Source: Oscillospiraceae bacterium
GTDB lineage: Bacteria; Bacillota; Clostridia; Oscillospirales; CAG-272
Reading direction: 5' to 3'
NCBI GenBank assembly: GCA_015064725.1
Contig: SVRQ01000005.1
Location: forward strand, 1 to 64,000
DNA length: 64,000 nt
Shown here: one piece after another, positions 43,037 through 52,238 of the stretch
How positions within the stretch are numbered: position 1 is the stretch's first letter
How the letters are laid out: every line of letters starts with the position of its first letter
The notes under the pieces: model-generated
Told to the model about the DNA's origin: nothing
Database searches by the model: none
The model's input: only the letters and a program-made list of their open reading frames with translations
Made by a program: the position numbers and the translations under genes

Positions 43037-44872
43037 ATGGTAGATCAAGAATACGCGGTGCGCCTGCGGGAAAAAGCGTCAACGCTTCCGCTTCGCCCCG
43101 GCGTATATATAATGAAAGCAAAAAACGGCACGGTAATATACGTCGGCAAATCGCGCGCGCTTAAAAACCGTGTTTCCCAATACTTCCACGAAAGTGTTTT
43201 TAATGCAAAAACCGATGCTATGACAAGTTGCATCTACGACTTCGATTACATCCTTTGCGACACAGAAATGGAAGCTCTCACGCTTGAAAACAGCCTTATA
43301 AAGCTATACAAGCCAAAATACAATATACTTTTAAAGGACGATAAGTCATACCCGTACCTCGCGGTCACAAACGAGGATTATCCGCGCTTCGTTATGACGC
43401 GCACGCGCGGCAAGGACGCCAAATATTTCGGACCTTACACAAGCGCAGACACCGTAAACAACGTCATCATCTCCCTCCAAAAGGCGTTGGGGCTTCCCTC
43501 CTGCCATAGAAAATTTCCGCAGGATATAGGGAAAGTGCGGCATTGCCTTTACCGACACATCGGTTGCATCGCCGTGTGCGACGGAGAAGTATCCAAGGAA
43601 AAATACCGTGAGCTTGTCGATAGCGCCGTCACTTTCCTTTCGGGAAAGACGGACGTGCTTCTCGATTCGCTCAGGGAGAAGATGCAGTACGCCTCCGACA
43701 ACCTTATGTTTGAGGCTGCGGCGGAATACCGCGACAGAATAAAAGCCATAGAGCGCCTTTGCGAAAAGCAAAAGGTCGTGGCATCCCCCGACACGGAACG
43801 CGACATCATCGCTTGGTATGCAGGCGAGGACGCAGGCGCTGTCTGCGTATTCTACATACGCGCAGGCAAGCTTATAGACTCCGAAAGCATCGTTTTTTCC
43901 GGCGGCGAGATACTTGACAGTTCCGCTATATCATCATTTATGTGCAGCCTTTACGAAAAGCGCGAATATATCCCAAAGGAGATAGATACCGCGGGCGTGC
44001 TTGCCGAAGAGGACGCACAAACGCTTGAGGGCTTCCTTTCCGAGCGCGCAGGGTATAAAGTCACCGTCAAAACGCCCGTGAGAGGAGATATCCACAAGCT
44101 CTGCGTTATGGCAGAGGAAAACGCCGCGCAGAAAGCAAAGGAATTCGTTATCGAAAAAACAAAGAGCGATAAAACGCTTATGCGTCTTGCTTCCCTTGCG
44201 GGGCTCGAAGTAGTTCCCGATCGCATAGAAGCGTTCGATATTTCCAATATCGGTGACGATAACATTACCGCGGGTATGGTACTTTTCGAGGGAGGCAAGC
44301 CGAAAAAAAGCGGCTACCGCATATTTAACGTAAAAAACACAAAAGTGCAGGATGACTATGCCTCTATGCGCGAAGCAATGGAAAGGCGAATATCCCACTT
44401 TGAGGACGCAGGAACTCCGCCGCCTGACCTGTTTCTGATAGACGGCGGCATCGGACACATAAGTACCGTGCAGGAAGTCCTGGACGCGCACGGCGTTACC
44501 GTCCCCGCCCTGGGTATGGTGAAGGACGACCATCATAAGACGCGCGCCCTGATCAACGCATACGGGGAGGAGATCTCCATCGCGGCAGAAGCAGGAGTGT
44601 ATTCCCTTATCTTCCGCATACAGGAGGAGGTCCACCGCTTCACCGTTTCAAAAATGATGACCGCGAAGCGCAAAAACGTCAAGACCTCCGTTTTGGAGGA
44701 GATAGAGGGCATAGGAAAAGCGCGTGCAAAAGCTCTGCTTTCCCGCTTCGGCGGTCTTTCGGGCGTCAAAAACGCCTCCGCTGCGGAGCTTATGACCGTG
44801 AACGGCATCACGCGCGAAACAGCGGAAAAAATAACGGAATTTTTCAAAACGTATAAGGAGAAGATATTATGA
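43037..44872 (+). CDS. uvrC: Excinuclease ABC subunit C
   Basis: This 611-residue nuclease makes both incisions in nucleotide excision repair with UvrAB. GIY-YIG domain at ~12-90 ('PGVYIMKAKNGTVIYVGKSRALKNRV'), a UVR motif (~205-235), the RNase H-like C-terminal nuclease ('FDISNIGDDNITAGMVLFEGGKP', 'DLFLIDGGIGH') and two helix-hairpin-helix motifs ('IEGIGKARAKALLSRFGGL'). GGGGGGAGG precedes the ATG. Its stop overlaps rsmD. Confidence 0.98.
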   Translation: MVDQEYAVRLREKASTLPLRPGVYIMKAKNGTVIYVGKSRALKNRVSQYFHESVFNAKTDAMTSCIYDFDYILCDTEMEALTLENSLIKLYKPKYNILLKDDKSYPYLAVTNEDYPRFVMTRTRGKDAKYFGPYTSADTVNNVIISLQKALGLPSCHRKFPQDIGKVRHCLYRHIGCIAVCDGEVSKEKYRELVDSAVTFLSGKTDVLLDSLREKMQYASDNLMFEAAAEYRDRIKAIERLCEKQKVVASPDTERDIIAWYAGEDAGAVCVFYIRAGKLIDSESIVFSGGEILDSSAISSFMCSLYEKREYIPKEIDTAGVLAEEDAQTLEGFLSERAGYKVTVKTPVRGDIHKLCVMAEENAAQKAKEFVIEKTKSDKTLMRLASLAGLEVVPDRIEAFDISNIGDDNITAGMVLFEGGKPKKSGYRIFNVKNTKVQDDYASMREAMERRISHFEDAGTPPPDLFLIDGGIGHISTVQEVLDAHGVTVPALGMVKDDHHKTRALINAYGEEISIAAEAGVYSLIFRIQEEVHRFTVSKMMTAKRKNVKTSVLEEIEGIGKARAKALLSRFGGLSGVKNASAAELMTVNGITRETAEKITEFFKTYKEKIL

Positions 44873-45438
44873 GAATCATCACAGGCAGCGCAAGATGTGT
44901 TGCGCTTCAGACACTTGAGGGCGAGGTTACGCGCCCCACCCCCGCAGTTGTAAAAGAAGCTGTTTTCAGCTCCATCCAGTTCGACATCGAAGGCAGAACG
45001 ATGCTCGATCTTTTTGCAGGCTCCGGTCAGATGGGTCTTGAAGCCCTTTCCAGAGGAGCTTCAAAATGCACGTTCGTGGACGGAAACAAAGACGCCGCAA
45101 ACATCATCACGGCAAACGCAAAGAAAACGAAGCTCTACCCGCAGTGCAACGTGCTCTGTATGGATTGGGAGCAGTATATAAAGTCTGCCGCAAAGAGAAA
45201 CTCCTTCGATATAATCTTTATGGACCCGCCCTACGCCGCAGGTCTTGTTCCCAAGGTGCTTTGCGCCCTCTTTGACTCCGATATGGTCAAGGATTCCACG
45301 CTCATCATATGCGAAAGCGGCGAAAAGCTCGACGTGGACGACGTTATGATAACGGAACGCTACAACGTGAAAAAGGAAGCACGCTACGGCAGAGTCTATG
45401 TAACGTACTTCACGCCCAAAACAGAAAACGATGAATAA
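44869..45438 (+). CDS. rsmD: 16S rRNA m2G966 methyltransferase
   Basis: This 189-residue SAM-dependent enzyme has 'RIITGSARCVALQT', 'TRPTPAVVKEAVFSSIQ', SAM loop 'LDLFAGSGQMGLEALSRGA' and catalytic 'FMDPPY' near residue 123. Its ATG overlaps the uvrC stop (ATGA) and its end overlaps coaD by 8 bp, so uvrC-rsmD-coaD form one translationally coupled unit. Confidence 0.96.
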   Translation: MRIITGSARCVALQTLEGEVTRPTPAVVKEAVFSSIQFDIEGRTMLDLFAGSGQMGLEALSRGASKCTFVDGNKDAANIITANAKKTKLYPQCNVLCMDWEQYIKSAAKRNSFDIIFMDPPYAAGLVPKVLCALFDSDMVKDSTLIICESGEKLDVDDVMITERYNVKKEARYGRVYVTYFTPKTENDE

Positions 45439-45907
45439 GCGCATCGCTCTTTCGGCGGGTACGTTCGACCCCGTAACGCTCGGACATCTCGATATAATAA
45501 CGCGCGCCGCCGCTATTTTCGACGAGGTAGTTGTGGGTATTTTCGAAAATCCCGCAAAAGTAAAGATGTTCCCCCTTGACGTGCGCTTCGCCGCGCTTAC
45601 AAAGGCAGTGGAGCATCTTCCCAACGTCAGGACCGTCATCGGAGAGGGATTCCTCGCGGCGTATGCGAACGAGATAGGCGCGTGTGCGCTTGTAAAGGGT
45701 GCACGCAACGGCGCGGATTTCGATTACGAAAAGGTTATGGCGGATTACAATAAGCTTCATTTCGGCGTGGAAACGCTCTTGCTCGTGTCGGACACACGCT
45801 ACGATAACGTAAGCTCAACCCTCGTACGCGAAATGCTTGAAAATGGAGAGGACGTAAGCGCCCTCCTGCCAGAAGGTGTGGCAGAGATATTAAAAAGTAA
45901 TATTTGA
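45431..45907 (+). CDS. coaD: Phosphopantetheine adenylyltransferase
   Basis: This 158-residue protein makes dephospho-CoA from phosphopantetheine and ATP. It has the HxGH-type site 'GTFDPVTLGHLDII' (~10-23), 'VKGARNGADFDYE' (~82-94) and the ISSS-like 'VSSTLVREML'. Motifs vary slightly from the common 'YPGSFDP' and 'RGLRxxxDFEYE' forms, but the key His and Arg positions are kept. It commonly follows rsmD. Confidence 0.93.
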   Translation: MNKRIALSAGTFDPVTLGHLDIITRAAAIFDEVVVGIFENPAKVKMFPLDVRFAALTKAVEHLPNVRTVIGEGFLAAYANEIGACALVKGARNGADFDYEKVMADYNKLHFGVETLLLVSDTRYDNVSSTLVREMLENGEDVSALLPEGVAEILKSNI

Positions 45908-45908
45908 T

Positions 45909-45934
45909 AAAAAGGGTGCATACGCACCCTTTTT
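45909..45934 (+). terminator. Terminator of uvrC-rsmD-coaD
   Basis: AAAAAGGGTGC, ATAC, GCACCCTTTTT. Confidence 0.93.
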
Positions 45935-45935
45935 T

Positions 45936-46211
45936 GTTAAAAAAGACAATGTTAAAGACGTTATATATCATCGTTTTCAGGTGACTATGGATAGCAATAC
46001 CGCCGTTATGGTTGCTGAAAATAATATGATATATTAACAGTAAATCCCGCATTTAAATAGTTTGCAAGCCTTTTCCTCAATTTCTACACAGGTTTCCACC
46101 CGATTTTCCACTACTTTCTTCACTTCAAATTGTGGAAAATCGACACGGCGGAGGAAAACTCCCCACAATGCGACAAAAAGCGCATACCAAAAATCGACTT
46201 TTCCACATTTA
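45936..46211. other. Gene-free stretch with repeated TTTTCCAC words
   Basis: No protein gene is convincing here. TTTTCCAC or its complement occurs near 46096, 46107, 46134 and 46197, and TGTGGAAAA (46133) can pair with TTTTCCACA (46198). A strong terminator follows although coaD already has its own, so an unannotated short transcript is possible. Confidence 0.35.
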
Positions 46212-46242
46212 AAAAGACCGATGCCGATCATCGGTCTTTTTT
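46212..46242. terminator. Orphan intrinsic terminator
   Basis: AAAAGACCGATG, CCGAT, CATCGGTCTTTT plus T. No gene between it and the coaD terminator 280 bp upstream accounts for it; it would work on both strands. Confidence 0.85.
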
Positions 46243-46310
46243 CGTTTTTCGGGCGGCAAAAAAATTTTGTTAAAAATTCATATCTTTTTTTATATTTTTT
46301 TTAAAAATGC

Positions 46311-46339
46311 TTGTAATTTATCAAAATTTTAGGTATAAT
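46311..46339 (+). promoter_or_regulatory. Sigma-A promoter of the dcw cluster
   Basis: TTGTAA (46311-46316), 17-bp spacer, TATAAT (46334-46339). Confidence 0.85.
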
Positions 46340-46349
46340 CATATCACAA

Positions 46350-46379
46350 GTGGTGCGTTGTGGTGGGTTGTGGTGAGTT
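46350..46379 (+). promoter_or_regulatory. Probable MraZ operator: three 10-bp direct repeats
   Basis: GTGGTGCGTT, GTGGTGGGTT, GTGGTGAGTT run head to tail just after the -10 box. MraZ of other bacteria binds direct repeats with a TGGG-type core at 10-bp spacing upstream of its own gene, so autoregulation is likely. TTTTCCACAC-type words in the opposite orientation follow at 46379-46410. Confidence 0.75.
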
Positions 46380-46456
46380 TTCCACACTTTCCACACAGTT
46401 TTCCACACACATATGTTAAATTTATGTTGATTTTACACACGGAAGGCGGTGACGAT

Positions 46457-46876
46457 ATGTTTCTCGGCGAATACTCCCACGCGCTCGACGCGAAGAACAG
46501 AATATTCATCCCCGCAAAATACCGCGAGGAGCTTGGCGAAACCTTCGTCATCACCAAAAGTATTGACAAATGCCTTACCGTTTATACAATGCCGGAGTGG
46601 GAAAAGCTTAAAGCAAAGCTCGATTCCCTGCCCGCGGCAAAGTCACGCCAGATAAAACGCTTTATGTTCGCAAACGCGGCGGACGTTTCCTGCGACTCTC
46701 AGGGCCGTGCGCTCCTTTCCCAGCCCCTGCGCGAATACGCTGGTATAGACAAAAACACTGTTATCATCGGCGTAGGCTCTTACCTTGAAATTTGGTCCGA
46801 AGAAAATTGGATCCGTGAAAGAGAAAATGAAAACGCAGAAGAAATAGCGCAGATGATGGAGGACCTTGATTTCTGA
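46457..46876 (+). CDS. mraZ: Transcriptional regulator MraZ
   Basis: This 139-residue protein of two SpoVT/AbrB-like halves forms a ring and binds repeats at its own promoter. It starts at ATG 46457 ([19 protein letters not shown]) after GGAAGGCGGTG; the longer frame from 46307 would include the promoter and operator. The second half '[19 protein letters not shown]' carries the matching motif. It is the first gene of the division and cell-wall cluster. Confidence 0.97.
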   Translation: MFLGEYSHALDAKNRIFIPAKYREELGETFVITKSIDKCLTVYTMPEWEKLKAKLDSLPAAKSRQIKRFMFANAADVSCDSQGRALLSQPLREYAGIDKNTVIIGVGSYLEIWSEENWIRERENENAEEIAQMMEDLDF

Positions 46877-47822
46877 TATGGAAAGCATAAATTTTTCTCA
46901 TTACTCCGTAATGCTCGGTGAATGTATAGACGCGCTCAATATAAAGCCCGACGGCATCTACGTTGACGGCACAACGGGCGGCGGCGGTCATTCCTTTGAA
47001 ATAGCTTCCCGTCTTTCCGAGGGCGGCAGGCTCATCTGCATAGATCAGGACAGCGACGCGCTTTTCGCCGCAGGAAAGCGTCTTTCACCCTTTTCCGACA
47101 GAGTGACCTTTGTAAAAAGCAATTTTTCCGACGTTGCAAAAGTCCTTGACGACCTTGGCATCGAAAAAATAGACGGGCTTCTCCTCGACCTTGGCGTTTC
47201 TTCCTATCAGCTTGATACGCCGGAGCGCGGCTTTTCCTACAACAGCGATGCCCCCCTTGATATGAGAATGGATAAGGACGCAGCTCTTTCCGCTTACGAG
47301 GTCGTAAATACATACAGCGAAAGCGAGCTTCGCCGCATACTTTTCGATTACGGCGAAGAATCTTTTGCGCCCAAAATAGCCTCCGCCATCGTCGCATACC
47401 GCGAGCAAAAGCCCGTGGAAACTACGTTTGAGCTGACAAACATCGTTAAAAGCGTTATGCCAAAAAAACTTCTTGCCGTAGGGCACCACCCCGCAAAAAA
47501 GACCTTTCAAGCCATACGCATAGAAGTAAACTCGGAGCTTTCCGTTATCGCTCCCACAATAGAAAGCGCTGTTGACCGCCTTTCCGAGGGCGGCAGACTC
47601 GCCATAATCACATTCCACTCCCTTGAGGACAGATGCGTAAAGCAAACGTACGCAAAATGCGCGCAGGGATGCATATGCCCACCCGATTTTCCCGTTTGTG
47701 TCTGCGGCAACAAGCCTAAAATATCGCTCGTTTCCAAAAAGCCGATACTCCCTTCCAAGGAAGAACTTGAAGTAAACCACCGTTCGCACAGCGCGAAGCT
47801 CCGCGTTGCCGAAAAGATATGA
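46866..47822 (+). CDS. rsmH: 16S rRNA m4C1402 methyltransferase
   Basis: The protein has about 314-318 residues. It has '[13 protein letters not shown]', SAM loop '[18 protein letters not shown]', '[21 protein letters not shown]' and 'LDMRMD', and '[14 protein letters not shown]'. Two starts are possible: TTG 46866 (2 bp after GGAGGA) or ATG 46878 (14 bp after it, one base past the mraZ stop); ATG 46878 gives the usual N terminus. A Cys-rich patch ([17 protein letters not shown]) near residue 272 is common in the family. Confidence 0.96.
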   Translation: MISDMESINFSHYSVMLGECIDALNIKPDGIYVDGTTGGGGHSFEIASRLSEGGRLICIDQDSDALFAAGKRLSPFSDRVTFVKSNFSDVAKVLDDLGIEKIDGLLLDLGVSSYQLDTPERGFSYNSDAPLDMRMDKDAALSAYEVVNTYSESELRRILFDYGEESFAPKIASAIVAYREQKPVETTFELTNIVKSVMPKKLLAVGHHPAKKTFQAIRIEVNSELSVIAPTIESAVDRLSEGGRLAIITFHSLEDRCVKQTYAKCAQGCICPPDFPVCVCGNKPKISLVSKKPILPSKEELEVNHRSHSAKLRVAEKI

Positions 47823-47843
47823 TGTTATCGAAAGGACATTCAA

Positions 47844-48347
47844 ATGCCCAAAAACAAGAATGCCGTTAAAGAGCCCCGTGCGCAAAAGAAAGACGGCTTT
47901 TTCAAGAAGACCTGCAAAACGCTTGCGGATGCCTCTCTTGGCACGGAATACAAGACCGTTGCCGCAGAGGGAAAGCAGCGTTTCCCTGTTATGATGATAA
48001 TTGCCGCTGTCGTTACGACTGCGCTCTTTATGCTCATTATTTTCTCATTTATGCAGATATCGCAGATAAGATCCGATATGGCAAAGATGGAAGCAACCAT
48101 ACGTTCTCTTGAAAAAGAAGAACGCAAGCTCAGTATGGAGCTGGAAGGAAGATATTCCTCCAAGATAGAATCACTCGCGGCGGATATGGGTCTTTCCGGC
48201 GAAAGCCGCGTTACATATTATCTTGATGACGGAAGCTCCGCCGAAATAATGGAGGCGGTAGATCCCGCAGAGGAAGGAAAAAACTCCAATACGCTTATGA
48301 GCGCGGTCAGCAAAAGCTTCCGAAAATTTATAGAATTTATGGAATGA
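47844..48347 (+). CDS. ftsL: FtsL-like division protein
   Basis: This 167-residue protein has a basic cytoplasmic tail (~1-50), one transmembrane helix (~50-72, 'MMIIAAVVTTALFMLIIFSF'), then a coiled coil ('MAKMEATIRSLEKEERKLSMELEGRYSSKIESLAADMGL') and a short acidic end. Sequence alone is weak, but topology and place between rsmH and a class B PBP match FtsL, which with DivIC and FtsQ activates septal wall synthesis. GAAAGGA precedes the ATG. Confidence 0.75.
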   Translation: MPKNKNAVKEPRAQKKDGFFKKTCKTLADASLGTEYKTVAAEGKQRFPVMMIIAAVVTTALFMLIIFSFMQISQIRSDMAKMEATIRSLEKEERKLSMELEGRYSSKIESLAADMGLSGESRVTYYLDDGSSAEIMEAVDPAEEGKNSNTLMSAVSKSFRKFIEFME

Positions 48348-48400
48348 TCTGCGTGATGGAATAAATTCCGAAAACAAAAATATAAATATATAAACACTTA

Positions 48401-48439
48401 GAGTGAGGAGAATATAGTTATATACTCTTTACTCTTTTT
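48401..48439 (+). terminator. Terminator-like hairpin inside the dcw cluster
   Basis: A 16-position stem (GAGTGAGGAGAATATA with TATATACTCTTTACTC; one A-A mismatch, two G-T pairs) with a GT loop is followed by TTTTTG. It lies between ftsL and the PBP gene and could attenuate downstream expression; no clear promoter follows. Confidence 0.8.
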
Positions 48440-48472
48440 GCGTTATTTTTAGAAACCCAAGGAGCAAAATAA

Positions 48473-50734
48473 ATGAATCGACCTCAAAAACCGGATTCCA
48501 TACTCGAAAAACCCGGGCGCACCATACGCTCTCGTTCCCTTTTTATGTTTATTTGCTGCCTTATGGTCGCCTGCGTGCTTATCGGGCGTCTTATATACCT
48601 GCAAATAATAAAATACGAGGATTACCGCCGCCTCGTTATAGAGCAGATGGTGCAGGAGACCTCCGTTTCTGCTTCCCGCGGTGCTATAACGGACAGAAAC
48701 GGCGTAGTCATAGCAACGAATTATACAACGGAAAGAATTTTTATCGACCCATCCGCTATGGTGGACGATGACGGCAATTATGACGATGAGCTGCGCAAGC
48801 TCGTATCCCGCGGTCTTTCCGAAATACTTGAAGTCGAATACGATTTCGTTTATCAAGAAGCGCTCAAAACAAAATATAAGGACAGAACGATAAAAAAGAA
48901 CGTTGAAAAAGCCGCCGCAAACGAGGTCCGCGCCTTTATGCTTGAGCACGATATAGAATGCATACACTTTGCGGAAACGGCAACGCGCGTTTACCCCTTC
49001 TCTACGCTTGCCTCCCACGTTATAGGCTTCTGCGGCACGGACGGAGGTCTTTACGGACTTGAATATCAGTACGATTCCGTGCTCAAGGGCGAAAGCGGAA
49101 AAGTAGTCGTTGCAAAAGACCCTTACGGCAACTCTATGTCATATGACTATGAAATGTACATCGATGCCTCCAACGGTGCAAACATCAAAACAACGCTCGA
49201 TTACAAGGTACAGCGCATACTCGAAAAATACCTTGAAGAAGCGGCTATAGAATCCGGCTGCAGATCCCGCGCCGCCGGTATCATTATGAACCCCAACACG
49301 GGAGAGGTCTATGCTATGGCGACCTATCCCTATTACAACCTTAACGATCCCTACAAGCTCCCCGCTTATTATGACACGCTCGTTGCAAGCTATGCAGAGC
49401 AATACGGCGAGGACTCCGATGAGTACAAAAAAGCCGTTTCCGCACTTCTCATCACGACCTGGAACAACAAATGCGTTACAGATACATATGAGCCCGGATC
49501 TACGGCAAAGATAATCACAACGTCTATTGCAATAGAAGAAAATCTTGCCAAGACCACGGATGAATTCGACTGCACGGGCAGATACAAGGTAAGCGGCTGG
49601 ACGATCAAATGCCACAAAACAACCGGTCACGGCCACCTTACGTTTGCAGGCGGTCTTCAGCAGTCCTGCAACCCCGTTATGATGAAGCTTTCGGAGCGCA
49701 TAGGCATCTCCACTTATGCGGAATATTTCCGCGCCTTCGGGCTTACGGAAAAGACGGGCATCGATCTTCCCGGAGAGGCTTCCCCCATCTACAAAGAGGA
49801 AAGCGAGCTTACGATGCTCGACCTTGCAGTATATTCGTTCGGTCAGCGCTTCAACGTAACAACACTTGAGCTTATTTCCGCCGTCGCCTCCGTTGCAAAC
49901 GGCGGCACGCTCGTAACACCCCATATGGTAAAAGAAATAGTTGACGATGACGGAAACGTGCTTGCCTCCTTCGGCACGAACGAGGTCCGTCAGGTCATAA
50001 GCGAAGAAACGGCGCACACGATCTCCGAAATACTTGCAGAGGGCGTTGCAACGAACGGCGGTGCAAAAAACGCATACGTCAAAGGCTACTCCGTTGCGGC
50101 AAAAACAGGTACTTCCGAAAAAGGTACCACAAGCGCACGAATCTGCTCTACAATAGCTTATGCGCCGTATTACGCACCGGAGGTCATCTGCCTTATCATC
50201 GTTGACGAGCCCACTATCGGCTCTATCTACGGCAGTACCGTCGCAGCCCCCTACGTTTCCAAAATACTTGAAGAGGTGCTCCCTCATCTTGGCGTTGAGC
50301 CTCAGTACACGGAAGCAGAGCTTGCAAGTATGGGCATCTCCGTTTCCAATTACCGAGGAATGTCCCTCGACCAGGCAAAAGACATCATATCGATCGCAGG
50401 TCTCAGATACGAGGTCATCGGCGGCGGCACAAGCGTTGTAAACCAAGTTCCCTCCTCGGGCAGCCGTATGTCCAAGGAAAACGGAAAGATATTTCTCTAT
50501 ACGGAGGAGATCGAAGAAAACCGCGACGCCATCGTTCCCGACGTTGCGAATATGACGGCTGAAAAAGCAAACAAAGCACTCACGGACGCAGGTCTTAACG
50601 TTCGCCTCGACGGCGCAACGCTCGGCGGCGAGGCAATTGTATATTCGCAGTCCGTCGCCCCGGGTACAATAGTCGCAAAAGGCACTATAGTTGAAATAGA
50701 AATGCGTTACGTCGGCATCTACGGCGACGAATGA
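48473..50734 (+). CDS. Class B penicillin-binding protein with two PASTA domains (FtsI/SpoVD type)
   Basis: This 753-residue protein has a short cytoplasmic tail, one transmembrane helix (~22-43), the PBP dimerisation domain ('SRGAITDRNGVVIATN') and a transpeptidase domain with S343-TAK, S398-CN and K544-TG. Two PASTA repeats (from ~617 to the end) are present. It crosslinks peptidoglycan at the septum. The PASTA domains fit either the vegetative septal enzyme (PBP2B) or the cortex enzyme SpoVD; as the only one in the cluster it is probably the division enzyme. AAGGAG precedes the ATG. Confidence 0.93.
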   Translation: MNRPQKPDSILEKPGRTIRSRSLFMFICCLMVACVLIGRLIYLQIIKYEDYRRLVIEQMVQETSVSASRGAITDRNGVVIATNYTTERIFIDPSAMVDDDGNYDDELRKLVSRGLSEILEVEYDFVYQEALKTKYKDRTIKKNVEKAAANEVRAFMLEHDIECIHFAETATRVYPFSTLASHVIGFCGTDGGLYGLEYQYDSVLKGESGKVVVAKDPYGNSMSYDYEMYIDASNGANIKTTLDYKVQRILEKYLEEAAIESGCRSRAAGIIMNPNTGEVYAMATYPYYNLNDPYKLPAYYDTLVASYAEQYGEDSDEYKKAVSALLITTWNNKCVTDTYEPGSTAKIITTSIAIEENLAKTTDEFDCTGRYKVSGWTIKCHKTTGHGHLTFAGGLQQSCNPVMMKLSERIGISTYAEYFRAFGLTEKTGIDLPGEASPIYKEESELTMLDLAVYSFGQRFNVTTLELISAVASVANGGTLVTPHMVKEIVDDDGNVLASFGTNEVRQVISEETAHTISEILAEGVATNGGAKNAYVKGYSVAAKTGTSEKGTTSARICSTIAYAPYYAPEVICLIIVDEPTIGSIYGSTVAAPYVSKILEEVLPHLGVEPQYTEAELASMGISVSNYRGMSLDQAKDIISIAGLRYEVIGGGTSVVNQVPSSGSRMSKENGKIFLYTEEIEENRDAIVPDVANMTAEKANKALTDAGLNVRLDGATLGGEAIVYSQSVAPGTIVAKGTIVEIEMRYVGIYGDE

Positions 50735-50774
50735 TCGTCACAAAAAACTTTAATTTTAAAATTCAGAGGTTTTT

Positions 50775-52235
50775 ATGGAACTTTTTGACGTTATATCCGA
50801 AAAAGAAATAGTAAGAACGGAAAATATACAGGGCAAAATAGAAACAAACGGCTTTTCCTGCGATACACGCACGATAACTCCGGGAAACGTATTTTTCGCG
50901 CTCGCAGGTGCTTCCGACAGCGGCGAAGCGTACGCTTTGCAGGCTGTGGAAAAGGGAGCTTGCGCCGTCGTTGCAGGGGAAAGCTTTTCCCTTTCGCTCA
51001 GCGTGCCGACGGTAATAGTACGCGACGTTCGCGCCTGCTTTGCAAGAGCCTGCTTTTTTGCCGCGGGCGACCCGCAGAAAAAGATAAAGGTTATCGGCGT
51101 TACGGGTACTAACGGAAAGACCACCATAACGAGCCTGATGCACAAAATACTTACGGATACAGGCAAAAAATGCGCTATGTTCACAACGGTAGGCTATGAC
51201 GTTTGCGGTGCATACTATCCCTCTACGCATACAACGCCGCCGCCCGAAAAGCTTGCCCCTCTCTTCGCGCAGGCTCTGTGCAACGGCGCGGAATACGCCG
51301 TTATGGAAGTATCCTCCCACTCCGTCGCGCAGAAAAGAGTCGGCGCGCTCGATTTCGAGGTGGGCATCTTTACGAATATCACGCGCGACCATCTCGATTA
51401 CCACAAAACTATGGATGAATATGCTCGCGTAAAAGCCTCTTTTTTCGCGCAGTGCGAAAACTCCGTTATCAACCTTGATGACGAGCGCGCACGCGAAATG
51501 GCGGCAAAAGCAAAGAAGAACGTATTTTTCCTTTCAAAAGGAAACGCAGACGCAGACTGCACTATAGAGGGTGCAAAGCTTGATGCCTCCGGTATGAGGT
51601 ACACGCTTCGCTTCGGTCAAAAAACGTATGAAATAAACGCACCCCTTGCGGGAGATTTCAATATTTACAACACAGCAGAAGCTTTTGTTGCCGCGCTCAT
51701 CCTCGGAATAGACGAAGAAAGCATAAGGAACACTCTTTCGCATTTTTGCGGTGCTCCCGGCAGAATGGAATACGTCTGCCGCGAAAAGCTGCCCTTCTCC
51801 GTTATTATCGACTACGCTCACACGCCCGATGCGCTTGAAAAAGCCATCTACGCCTGCAAAAAGGTAACGCGCGGTACTCTTTACTGCCTTTTCGGCTGCG
51901 GCGGCAACCGCGACCGCGGCAAACGCCTTGAAATGGGCAAGATCGCCACGGACGGCGCGGACATCGCGCTTATAACGAGCGACAACCCGCGCACGGAGGA
52001 ACCCGAAAATATAATCGCGGATATCGTAAGCGGAATTGACACGGGCAAAACGAACTTCGTTACGATAACGGACAGAAAAGAAGCTATCGAATACGCGCTT
52101 TCGCACGCAAAAGCGGGAGATACCATCCTGCTCGCCGGCAAGGGTCACGAAAACTACATAGACGATAAAAACGGAAAACATTATTTTTCCGAAAAAGAGA
52201 TCGTCGAAAATTTTACAGAAAGAAATGGGTTTTAA
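50775..52235 (+). CDS. murE: UDP-MurNAc-L-Ala-D-Glu:meso-diaminopimelate ligase
   Basis: This 486-residue Mur ligase adds the third amino acid of the stem peptide. P-loop 'GVTGTNGKTTITSLMHKIL' near residue 112, 'THTTPPPEKL', 'MEVSSHSVAQKRV', 'FTNITRDHLDYHKTM' and the specificity motif DNPR at 403-406, which marks enzymes using meso-diaminopimelate rather than lysine. AGAGGT precedes the ATG. It lies 3 bp from murF. Confidence 0.97.
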   Translation: MELFDVISEKEIVRTENIQGKIETNGFSCDTRTITPGNVFFALAGASDSGEAYALQAVEKGACAVVAGESFSLSLSVPTVIVRDVRACFARACFFAAGDPQKKIKVIGVTGTNGKTTITSLMHKILTDTGKKCAMFTTVGYDVCGAYYPSTHTTPPPEKLAPLFAQALCNGAEYAVMEVSSHSVAQKRVGALDFEVGIFTNITRDHLDYHKTMDEYARVKASFFAQCENSVINLDDERAREMAAKAKKNVFFLSKGNADADCTIEGAKLDASGMRYTLRFGQKTYEINAPLAGDFNIYNTAEAFVAALILGIDEESIRNTLSHFCGAPGRMEYVCREKLPFSVIIDYAHTPDALEKAIYACKKVTRGTLYCLFGCGGNRDRGKRLEMGKIATDGADIALITSDNPRTEEPENIIADIVSGIDTGKTNFVTITDRKEAIEYALSHAKAGDTILLAGKGHENYIDDKNGKHYFSEKEIVENFTERNGF

Positions 52236-52238
52236 AAA

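Noticed and set aside
46034-46304. Frames on both strands between coaD and mraZ as genes
   Set aside because: Starts lie in the terminator stem or lack ribosome binding sites, and the translations are low complexity.
46307-46456. N-terminal extension of MraZ
   Set aside because: It would translate the promoter and operator; the standard MraZ start with a good ribosome binding site is at 46457.
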